A DNA stretch of 64,000 nucleotides, taken from an uncultured delta proteobacterium (GTDB lineage: Bacteria > Desulfobacterota > Syntrophia > Syntrophales > UBA8958). The translations under genes and the position numbers were made by a program. The DNA lies in contig CAISJV010000019.1 in assembly GCA_903885795.1 (NCBI GenBank), positions 1-64,000 of the forward strand, in the 5' to 3' direction. Positions 46,244 through 53,452 of this stretch are shown here, piece after piece. Under the pieces are notes generated by a model. It was not told the origin of the DNA. It did no database searches and was given only the letters and a program-made list of their open reading frames with translations. How positions within the stretch are numbered: position 1 is the first letter of the stretch; each line of letters opens with the position of its first letter.

Positions 46244-48463
46244 TCAATTCAGATCGCGCCTTTCCAATGCCTTTTTGACCCTCATGAGCAGAGCGTCTTT
46301 TTTTACCGGTTTCTTCAGATAATCCAGTGCCCCTAATTCAAGGCCCTTGACCTCATCCTCCTCTTCCGATCTGGCTGTAAGAAACATCAGGGGGGCCTTA
46401 ATCCCCTTCTGGTTGATGATCTCCAAAAATTTGAACCCGTCGAGATTGGGCATATTGATGTCCGACAATATCAAATCAAATTGTTTTTTTGCCAGCACCA
46501 TCAGGGCGTCGATACCATCGCCGGCCACAGACACATCATAGCCCTGCTTGGTAAGGATTCGGGAGATGAGCAGCTGGTTATCCGGATCGTCCTCTACCAC
46601 AAGGATAGAGACGGCGCCACGAGGATGATCCGGCGTCTCTCTCCTGTCTTGTGTAATATCTTCTTCCTTCGTGAGACTCCAAATCTCCTCCACCAGGACC
46701 TTTTCATAGACATCCTTCACCGGAAATAGATGGGTCTTCACCTTCTCAACGGCATGGTGGCTGATGAGATAGTCACCTCGGCGGTGTATAAAGTCCCGAA
46801 ACTCGGAAATCGGGATTCCGGCCCGGATCTTGTCCAAAAGCTCTTGATCGAAAGCGATGATCTCATAGATCCCTTCCCTGCCAAAATAGCCTTCCCGGCA
46901 CTTTGCGCAGCCCACAGGATGGGCGACATGGGTCGGCAGATCTTCGGTAAAGGGACCGAGTATTTCTGCCTCTGCCTCCGTAATAGGTTCGATCTGCTTG
47001 CAGAAGGGACAGAGCTTTTTCAAAAGCCGCTGGGCAATTATGCCGAGAAGGGCCTCGGCCATGACCTCACGAACCACCCCGAGGCGTTCGAGGCGGAAAA
47101 TCGCCGTAGTGGCATTGTTGGTATGGAGGGTCGAGATGGCCATGTGACCTGTGCTGGCAAAATCAACAGCTATCCTTGCCGAAAAGGTGTCACGAATTTC
47201 TCCCATATAAAGGGTATCCGGATCCTGACGAACCGAGGACTTCAGAAGGGCGTCAAAGGTAACCCCCGCCTTTTCATTGACCTGTTGCTGGTTGGCATTG
47301 GGAATCCGGTATTCCACCGGATCTTCGACGGAGATGAGACTCCGGGACTTTGTATCCACGTGGGAGAGGAAACTGTAGATTGTCGTTGTCTTTCCGGCGC
47401 CGGTCGGACCGACTACGAGAATTAGTCCGTAGCGGCGCGTGGAGAAATACGCCATCGTCCTGACCTGGGCGTCGGTCATGCCGAGTTCGCTCAACTCCTT
47501 TGGTTTGGCGGTGGGTTCGAGTACTCTTATGACCAGGCTTTCTCCGCTCGGCGTCGATGTCGTCGCCAGACGGAGCTTGAATTTCCTCTTGCTGACCATG
47601 ATCTCCACCGAACCATCCTGGGGCTTCAACCTTTCCGTAATGTCCATCCCGGCCAGGGCTTTGAGACGGGAGATGACCATTGTCCCCGTCTGCTTCTTCA
47701 GGTGGAAGATGTCCTGCAGGTCGCCGTCGATGCGATAGCGGACAACGGTATCCTTTTCCTTGGGCTCGATGTGGATATCGCTGGCCCTTTCAATAACCCC
47801 TGTATACAGGATATTGTTGGACACATAGACGACGGGGCGCTTTTCTATATCGGCGTCTGAAACAGGTCCCACATCTTCAATCACAGTGGTAGTGATCGGA
47901 ATATCTTCCCCTTCCTCCTCCATCAGCTCCGGCGACTCGCCGCCCGCCTCCCCCGGGGGCCTTTTTTTCCCCTGTTTAAGGTTTTGATCAAGGAGGCCAC
48001 GAATGTGGCTGGGATCGGCAATGATGAGACGCAAGGGTTGATCGGTTGACGTATTTTTTTTCAGAGCATCGAGAAGTTCCCAGTCAAAAGGATTGCTGAG
48101 GAGAAATGCGGGCTTGCCTTCATCGTCAAGAACGGGGACAACGATGTTCCAGCGGCAGAATTCGATGGGCATCAGTTGGGTATTTACCTCATCATAACTG
48201 ACAACCGTGACATGGGGAAGATTCAGGAATTCCGCTACCAACACGGCAAAATCACTTCCCGGCATGCCGAGTATCCCCGCGAAGGCATAAAAATCGGCAA
48301 TCTTGACCTTTGCGAGCGCCTGTCTCTCTGTTTCGGACTGGGCAAGGCGCTCGGCAATGTACTTCTTGAACTTGCCAAAATCGGGATGCAGGAGCCGACC
48401 GTCAACAAATCCTTGAGACGCCGGCGCCTCTTTTGCGGGTGAATTTCCGGAACTATCGATCAT
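46244..48463 (-). CDS. GspE/PilB-type secretion ATPase fused to a receiver domain
   Basis: A 739-residue assembly ATPase. A T2SSE N-terminal domain lies at about 60-170. The ATPase core follows, with Walker A GPTGAGKTTT at about 350, the Asp box, Walker B-region DPDTLYMGEIRD, the His box HMAISTLHTN, and the tetracysteine zinc site CPFC...CAKC, a PilB/GspE (extension) mark not found in PilT. Residues about 614-735 are a receiver with phosphoacceptor Asp668 (ILSDINMPNLDG) and the switch Thr (LTARS) and Lys (KKP). Fusion of a motor to a receiver suggests phosphorylation-controlled polymerisation. No GspF, secretin or prepilin peptidase gene is nearby, so those parts must come from elsewhere. Confidence 0.92.
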   Translation of the reverse strand: MIDSSGNSPAKEAPASQGFVDGRLLHPDFGKFKKYIAERLAQSETERQALAKVKIADFYAFAGILGMPGSDFAVLVAEFLNLPHVTVVSYDEVNTQLMPIEFCRWNIVVPVLDDEGKPAFLLSNPFDWELLDALKKNTSTDQPLRLIIADPSHIRGLLDQNLKQGKKRPPGEAGGESPELMEEEGEDIPITTTVIEDVGPVSDADIEKRPVVYVSNNILYTGVIERASDIHIEPKEKDTVVRYRIDGDLQDIFHLKKQTGTMVISRLKALAGMDITERLKPQDGSVEIMVSKRKFKLRLATTSTPSGESLVIRVLEPTAKPKELSELGMTDAQVRTMAYFSTRRYGLILVVGPTGAGKTTTIYSFLSHVDTKSRSLISVEDPVEYRIPNANQQQVNEKAGVTFDALLKSSVRQDPDTLYMGEIRDTFSARIAVDFASTGHMAISTLHTNNATTAIFRLERLGVVREVMAEALLGIIAQRLLKKLCPFCKQIEPITEAEAEILGPFTEDLPTHVAHPVGCAKCREGYFGREGIYEIIAFDQELLDKIRAGIPISEFRDFIHRRGDYLISHHAVEKVKTHLFPVKDVYEKVLVEEIWSLTKEEDITQDRRETPDHPRGAVSILVVEDDPDNQLLISRILTKQGYDVSVAGDGIDALMVLAKKQFDLILSDINMPNLDGFKFLEIINQKGIKAPLMFLTARSEEEDEVKGLELGALDYLKKPVKKDALLMRVKKALERRDLN

Positions 48464-48539
48464 TCGACGCCCCGCACTTCAAGATCGGAGAAATCACCCG
48501 GACGAATTTATCTTTTTCTTCGCTCATCACCATCTCATG

Positions 48540-48869
48540 TCAGGTCTGGTAAACGACGTCCACCCGATTCAGGAATGTTTTTAAAGCCTCCGTCTGCCTG
48601 CTTATTTCTTCTCCATGATCAATTTTCGCCGCATCTTCAATTGCCCTGCCAATATCGGTAATCTGATCGAACCCATACCCGCCGCCGGAGCCCTTCATTT
48701 TGTGCCCGATAGAACGGATCGCGTCGAAATCTCTCTGTGCGAGGGCTGCCCGGATCGCCGCAATGTCCTTAAGACGATTCTCCAGATATCCCGGGATCAG
48801 ATCCCGAAGATCCTCATCCACAAAAACCACAATTTTTTTGTTCTGATTATCTTTTGCCTGGATAATCAT
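48540..48869 (-). CDS. Stand-alone HPt phosphotransfer protein
   Basis: A 109-residue four-helix HPt domain with the phosphorylatable His in IGHKMKGSGGGYGF (His at about 57). It passes phosphate between receivers of hybrid kinases and response regulators. Its position, 76 bases before the GspE-receiver gene and on the same strand, makes Asp668 of that protein a natural target. The hybrid kinases at 22331, 25819 and 40911 are possible donors. Ribosome site GAAGAGGG. Confidence 0.88.
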   Translation of the reverse strand: MIIQAKDNQNKKIVVFVDEDLRDLIPGYLENRLKDIAAIRAALAQRDFDAIRSIGHKMKGSGGGYGFDQITDIGRAIEDAAKIDHGEEISRQTEALKTFLNRVDVVYQT

Positions 48870-48947
48870 CTGCTTCCCTCTTCTATGCTCTCTGAATTAC
48901 TCGTCCTGAATATCAAATACCTCTTTATTTTACAAGCGGATCTACCC

Positions 48948-50357
48948 TCAACCTCCCGTTCCTGGAGGCGAAAATGACGACATCTGGTCCGCAGGAACGA
49001 TCAGGATCATCCCTCGCAGATACCGGGAATACACTCCCTCCGGAGGTCCCATGCCGTTGAATTCTTTCCCCGGATAAAGAGTCGTGATCGCCGCATGACC
49101 CACGACTTTCTTGCCCTGTTGTCCCCGTTCGCTCGTCGTCCTGACGCTCCAGAAATTGTGAAAGACCAGGGGCTCCCCGTTTCGGGAACCGATATAGAGC
49201 ATGATGTGTCCCTTCAGCCACAAAAGGGTTAAATAGGGAACCCCCCGGGCAATGATGATCTTCTTTTTTTCTGCTGCGGAAAGGTTGGACAGATCCACGT
49301 AGAGGCCGCCCTCGCTTGCTTGGTCGGCAGAATGTCTGGGAAGCCAGATACCGAAGGGGGCAAAAAGATCGCGGATCATGGCGGAACAATCGCGGTTGTT
49401 CCGCAGCCCGCCCCAACCGTAGGGTTCACGGATCATTTCGTTAGCCAGGGACGCTAAATGACAGAGGGTCAGGGAGAGGGGCCTCGTCATTGCTGTCTCC
49501 TTCAGCAGGGTAGCCTTACGCATCTCCGCCTGTCCCTGTTCACTCTGCACCGGCACAAGGATTTCCACGGTATCTTCGCTTTCCGCCGTTTTCGGGAACA
49601 TGGCCCCCAAAGAGGCTCGGAAACGGAATCCTTTATCATCATAAATCGGCGTTTTGTCGCGAATGACAGCGGCATGTGGTCCCTGCTCCCAGCGCTTGAC
49701 AAACTCGGGGGTGACGACAGCCAGTTCCTTCAAAGACATCCATCCCAAGGCATAACCGGTTTCAACCACCGCCCAGGCTTTGTCTTTGGAAACATGGGAG
49801 ACATATACGGGCGTGCCGGGGGCAATCGACGAAACCTGGAGTTTATCAAAAGGGCGATTTTTTTCCCCGGCAAGGGGCGTCCGGAAATAAACAGGATTGG
49901 CTGCCGGAAGATGACGTAAATTGGCCGCATCAATTGTTATAGCCTTCACGGACGCATTGGGATAAGATGGGAGTCCGGCATTGGCTGCCATTTTCCTAAT
50001 CCAGGCACTGCGGCGCCTGCTGCTTTTTCTACCATCCCGCGAATCATTTTTTAACTTCACCCATGCCTGTTCCACATCGATCTTCGCAAATCGCGACGTT
50101 GCCTGATGCCATGGCATGAAAAAGTTGGCAAGGTACTGTTCATCCATCTTTCGTTGCCATTCCATACTCACCAGCGGACGCTCGCATTGCGCCTTGTCCA
50201 CGTAAGAAAAGTGATCCTGACTGAATTCCCGAATATCTCTGATGACATCCGGGTTGCTGTTACACCCGGACAACCAGACGGCCAGGCAGGCCGCAAAAAT
50301 AAGGCCATAAGGCCTTGCCCCGCCATTTTGCATATTCAAACTACTGTAACTTGTCAT
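48948..50357 (-). CDS. SH3-NlpC/P60 peptidoglycan hydrolase, lipoprotein
   Basis: A 469-residue wall hydrolase of the SH3b1/SH3b2-NlpC/P60 type. A lipobox (WLSGC, lipidated Cys at about 32) follows the hydrophobic signal. The N-terminal stabilising region and two SH3-like domains occupy about 50-290 (ANLRHLPAANPVYF; GYALGWMSL). The NlpC/P60 catalytic Cys stands in NNRDCSAMIRDLF and the His in KGHIMLYIG. Such enzymes cleave the D-Glu-to-diamino-acid bond in stem peptides. The gene is upstream of the HPt and pseudopilin genes and may open the wall for the fibre (inference). The ribosome site is weak; an inner ATG at codon 10 is possible. Confidence 0.88.
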   Translation of the reverse strand: MTSYSSLNMQNGGARPYGLIFAACLAVWLSGCNSNPDVIRDIREFSQDHFSYVDKAQCERPLVSMEWQRKMDEQYLANFFMPWHQATSRFAKIDVEQAWVKLKNDSRDGRKSSRRRSAWIRKMAANAGLPSYPNASVKAITIDAANLRHLPAANPVYFRTPLAGEKNRPFDKLQVSSIAPGTPVYVSHVSKDKAWAVVETGYALGWMSLKELAVVTPEFVKRWEQGPHAAVIRDKTPIYDDKGFRFRASLGAMFPKTAESEDTVEILVPVQSEQGQAEMRKATLLKETAMTRPLSLTLCHLASLANEMIREPYGWGGLRNNRDCSAMIRDLFAPFGIWLPRHSADQASEGGLYVDLSNLSAAEKKKIIIARGVPYLTLLWLKGHIMLYIGSRNGEPLVFHNFWSVRTTSERGQQGKKVVGHAAITTLYPGKEFNGMGPPEGVYSRYLRGMILIVPADQMSSFSPPGTGG

Positions 50358-50490
50358 GATTTATGGTAAGCTTTTTTCCAGGATTCGGCAATCGATATTA
50401 TCAATCGAAGACATTAATTTTTTATGGCATTCTCTCACGAATCTTGATAATAACATCATCAAATAAGATTATTTCTGAAGGAGGGGCGCT

Positions 50491-50976
50491 ATGGTTACGG
50501 CAAATATGCTGAAAGAATTCAATTTTTTTAAGGATTTTACGAATGAGCAATTAGAGAGACTGTCCTCCATCGCCACAGAGGAGACCTACGCAGCAGGAAG
50601 CCAGATGTATAAAAAGGGTGATCCGGCGCGAAGCCTTTACATCCTCCTGGAGGGGAAAGTGGTCATGTCCCTCGAATCATACCTGGGACCACACCGGCCG
50701 CCGATGCAGGTGACGGTGGATACCATCGCCCGGGGAGAAACCATGGGTTGGTCCGCCGTCGTTGAGCCTTACATCTTTACCCTGGGGGCTTTATGTATTG
50801 ACAACACCAGGCTCTTTGCCCTAGATGCGGCAAAAATGCGTGGTTTGATGGATGAAGACTGTGACCTGGGATACAAAGTGATGAAGGCCATCGCCAAGAC
50901 CATTGCCTCCCGCCTTAGCCATACGCGCATTATTCTGGTGGGGGAAAGAGGCCTGTCACACCTGACGGAATACTGA
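50491..50976 (+). CDS. Cyclic nucleotide-binding (CRP-like) domain protein
   Basis: A 161-residue protein with one cNMP-binding beta-roll (FFKDFTNEQLERLSSIATEE, YKKGDPARSLYILLEGKVVM, IARGETMGWSAVV) and a C-terminal helix, but no DNA-binding domain. The phosphate-binding cassette is not canonical (GETMGWSAV rather than GE..RAA), so the ligand may not be cAMP. The ribosome site GAAGGAGGGG is strong. It precedes the Uxx-star gene by 15 bases, so the two are probably co-transcribed, perhaps with a redox theme. Confidence 0.85.
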   Translation: MVTANMLKEFNFFKDFTNEQLERLSSIATEETYAAGSQMYKKGDPARSLYILLEGKVVMSLESYLGPHRPPMQVTVDTIARGETMGWSAVVEPYIFTLGALCIDNTRLFALDAAKMRGLMDEDCDLGYKVMKAIAKTIASRLSHTRIILVGERGLSHLTEY

Positions 50977-50991
50977 AAGGCAGGTGCACAG

Positions 50992-51207
50992 ATGGAAAGC
51001 AAGGTCCTGATTTACGGCAAAGGCGGTTGTCCATACACAGACCAGGCCAGGTCGGCCTATGGGAACCGAGCGGTCTATGTGGATGTGAAAAAGGACGCCT
51101 CCGGGCTTCAGGAGATGTTGAGGCTTTCCGGGGGGAAGCGTCAGGTCCCCGTCATCGTGGAGGGGGAAAAGGTAACCGTCGGTTACGGCGGCACGTGAGG
51201 CGTATAA
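50992..51207 (+). CDS. Uxx-star family glutaredoxin-like selenoprotein (TGA read as Sec)
   Basis: A small thioredoxin-fold protein with active site GGCPYT (residues 12-17), a VPVI cis-Pro strand and a GYGGT end. An ordinary reading stops at TGA 51196-51198. Reading on gives Sec-Gly-Val then TAA (51205-51207), exactly the U-x-x-stop ending that names the Uxx-star (seleno)protein family as I recall it. A hairpin CCCATC-GTT-GATGGG begins 12 bases after the TGA, with G first in the loop, fitting bacterial SECIS rules. The full product is 71 residues. Function is probably thiol/selenol redox chemistry. The genome must carry selA, selB, selC and selD for this to hold; they are not in the window. 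Confidence 0.8.
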
Positions 51208-51227
51208 AGACCCATCGTTGATGGGCC
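51196..51227 (+). promoter_or_regulatory. Predicted bacterial SECIS element
   Basis: TGA (51196-51198), a 12-base spacer, then CCCATC (51211-51216), loop GTT and GATGGG (51220-51225). Stem length, distance and the loop G agree with bSECIS constraints. It would bind SelB and direct Sec insertion. Confidence 0.65.
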
Positions 51228-51269
51228 ACCACCAACCGGCAACATTTGACCATTCAGGGGGCAATTTGC

Positions 51270-51737
51270 ATGAAAAACAAGAGTCTGGAGACGATTCTGG
51301 GAAAGGCCATCAGGAACGAGGAAGAAGCCTTCCGGTTTTACATGGACCTCTACAACACCGTTGAAGACAAGGTCGCCAAGAATACGCTGGTTTTTTTGGC
51401 AGATGAAGAAAAAAAACACCGGGACTATCTTATCAAATATCGTGACGGCGTTTATCCGGAAAATGCCATGACCGTCTCGGAAGAAACGACAGCCGCAATC
51501 AAGGAATTCGCGGAAAACCCTGGCATCAAGAAAACATCGCAGGCCAAGGATGTTTTTCTCGCGGCTGCCGATCGGGAACTCATCGCCTACAACTTCTACA
51601 AGAAGCTCGCCGACATCCATCCCTCAGGGGAGGTCAGGGAACTCCTTTTGCGTATGGCCCAGGAGGAACTCAAGCACAAGGAGAAGATGGAATATCTATA
51701 CGACAATACGGCGTTTCCCCAAACAGCGGGGGGATGA
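51270..51737 (+). CDS. Ferritin-like / rubrerythrin-type diiron protein
   Basis: A 155-residue four-helix protein with two ExnExxH sets: EEEAFRFY with DEEKKHRDYL, and DRELIAYNFY with QEELKHKEKM, giving six candidate diiron ligands. It lacks the C-terminal rubredoxin domain of true rubrerythrin. Family members remove peroxide or handle iron in anaerobes. ATG 51270 is chosen for its CAGGGGG site. It lies just after the Uxx-star selenoprotein, consistent with an oxidative-stress group. Confidence 0.9.
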   Translation: MKNKSLETILGKAIRNEEEAFRFYMDLYNTVEDKVAKNTLVFLADEEKKHRDYLIKYRDGVYPENAMTVSEETTAAIKEFAENPGIKKTSQAKDVFLAAADRELIAYNFYKKLADIHPSGEVRELLLRMAQEELKHKEKMEYLYDNTAFPQTAGG

Positions 51738-51828
51738 ACAAAATATTTTTCTCCTCATTGACACGACCTGAACAACCTGATAAGCACTGCGTCGATAACA
51801 TTATACTGTGGCAAAGGAGGGGTTAACA

Positions 51829-52377
51829 ATGAAAACCCTTGTCCCTACTAAAGTTTTTTTCACCAAAGGGGTTGGCACCCATAAGGATGAGCTTCATTCT
51901 TTTGAACGGGCGCTCCGGGATGCGGGCATTGAAAAGTGCAATCTCGTTCAGGTCTCCAGTATTTTTCCTCCGGGCGCAAAAATGATCTCCCGGGCCCAGG
52001 GACTGCCGATGCTTGTCCCCGGAGCGATCACTTTCTGCGTCATGAGCAGGGCCTGCAGCAATGAACCCAAGCGTCTTCTCGCCGCCTCCGTCGGTTGCGC
52101 CATCCCGGCCGATAAGACATCGTATGGTTATATCAGTGAACATCACGCCTTCGGCCAGACGGAAAAACAGGCCGGAGAATATGCCGAAGACCTGGCCGCC
52201 GCCATGCTCGCTTCGACTCTAGGCATTGATTTCAACGTCGACGAAAGCTGGGACGAAAAGAAGGAAATCTTCAAGATTAGCGGCCAGATCATTCGTACCC
52301 GCAATGTAACTCAGTCATCCATCGCCAAAAACGATGGCTACACCACCGTAGTCGCTGCCGCCGTTTTCGTCTTCTGA
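51829..52377 (+). CDS. pdaD: Pyruvoyl-dependent arginine decarboxylase
   Basis: A 182-residue proenzyme that cleaves itself in VSSIFPP between the two serines, so the second becomes the pyruvoyl cofactor. Arginine is then converted to agmatine and CO2. Family marks: [78 protein letters not shown] 51829 is chosen because AAAGGAGGGG lies 7 bases before it; an upstream GTG would place the ribosome site inside the gene. The product feeds polyamine synthesis. It appears monocistronic. Confidence 0.93.
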   Translation: MKTLVPTKVFFTKGVGTHKDELHSFERALRDAGIEKCNLVQVSSIFPPGAKMISRAQGLPMLVPGAITFCVMSRACSNEPKRLLAASVGCAIPADKTSYGYISEHHAFGQTEKQAGEYAEDLAAAMLASTLGIDFNVDESWDEKKEIFKISGQIIRTRNVTQSSIAKNDGYTTVVAAAVFVF

Positions 52378-52417
52378 ATGGACTTGGATACCGCGAAGAG
52401 CGGAAATGACCATTTTA

Positions 52418-52449
52418 AAGCGCTAAGGACAAAGCAGTACATAGCGCTT
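52418..52449. repeat. Inverted repeat, 8 bp arms
   Basis: AAGCGCTA (52418-52425) and TAGCGCTT (52442-52449) with a 16-base loop, between the arginine decarboxylase and alpha/beta hydrolase genes. No T-run follows, so it could be an operator or a weak terminator. Confidence 0.3.
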
Positions 52450-52477
52450 AGACGTTGGTGAACCATTTTTACCGGCC

Positions 52478-53356
52478 ATGCAAAAGATTACCAGGAAAGA
52501 ATCTCTGCCCCAAGAAACGAGTCTAAACCTTGGAGAGGTTGAGATACCCTATCTGATTTATGATGCTGATGGTCCTGCGCTCATGTTTCTTCACGCCACC
52601 GGCTTTCTGCCCTGGCTGTGGCATCCTCTGGCAAGAGAGCTCTCACCCCCTTACCGTGTCATTGCCCCCTACTTCTGCGACCATCGGGAAACATCTAATG
52701 AAAACGGCGGGCTGAGTTGGCTGCTGCTCGCCCAGGACCTTGCCGCGTTCTATAACGCCTTGGATCTTGAACCGCCATTTCTGGTCGGCCACTCCATGGG
52801 GGCGACGATTATGACCCTCGCCAACTCCCGTTTCGGCCTGAAGGCCCGGGGAATGATCCTCATCGAACCCATTTTTCTACCCCAGGATTATTACGGTCTC
52901 CAGATTACCATAGAACAACACCCCCTGGCCTCAAAATCCATCAAAAGACAAAACTACTGGAATTCGAAAGGAGAAGCCGGAGCCTATGTCCGCTCCCGTC
53001 CTCTCTTTAAGAACTGGGATGAAGAGATGATGGATCTCTACATACAATACGGAATGAAACCTGGTGAATCCGGAGGACTTCAACTTGCTTGTTCACCGCA
53101 GCGGGAAGCAGCCCTGTTCATGGGGGGGATGCAATATGATCCCTGGCCGGACTTGAGTAAAGTTACCTGTCCGGTATTGGTTTTGGAAGGCGAAATGAGC
53201 GAAAACCGGCATTTTATCGATCTGCAGAAAGCGACGTCATTATTTCCAAAGGGGACCCATCAGGTGATCCAGGGGGCCGGGCATCTCATTCCCATGGAGA
53301 AACCGCGGGAAATTGTCAGTATTATAAAGACCTTTTTTGGTTCCCTGACAGGCTGA
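52478..53356 (+). CDS. Alpha/beta hydrolase
   Basis: A 292-residue alpha/beta-hydrolase fold protein. The oxyanion-side segment FLHATGF, the nucleophile elbow GHSMG (Ser at about 106) and the catalytic His in QGAGHLIPMEKP are visible; the acidic residue is probably in the VLEGEMSENRHF strand (about 245). No signal peptide. Substrate unknown: members include esterases, C-C hydrolases and lactonases. It has no clear ribosome site and no obvious operon partner; the HEAT-repeat gene starts about 97 bases later. Confidence 0.88.
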   Translation: MQKITRKESLPQETSLNLGEVEIPYLIYDADGPALMFLHATGFLPWLWHPLARELSPPYRVIAPYFCDHRETSNENGGLSWLLLAQDLAAFYNALDLEPPFLVGHSMGATIMTLANSRFGLKARGMILIEPIFLPQDYYGLQITIEQHPLASKSIKRQNYWNSKGEAGAYVRSRPLFKNWDEEMMDLYIQYGMKPGESGGLQLACSPQREAALFMGGMQYDPWPDLSKVTCPVLVLEGEMSENRHFIDLQKATSLFPKGTHQVIQGAGHLIPMEKPREIVSIIKTFFGSLTG

Positions 53357-53452
53357 GGATATGAAAAGTGGTTCATCCGGAAATATAACGGATGATTATC
53401 AAATTGCGGCGCATGTGATTTTTGAAGCAAGTACTTATCAATCGAGGCCATT

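Noticed and set aside
43773-48463. Calling the pseudopilin block a complete type II secretion system
   Set aside because: No secretin, platform protein (GspF), minor pseudopilin set or prepilin peptidase is present in the window.
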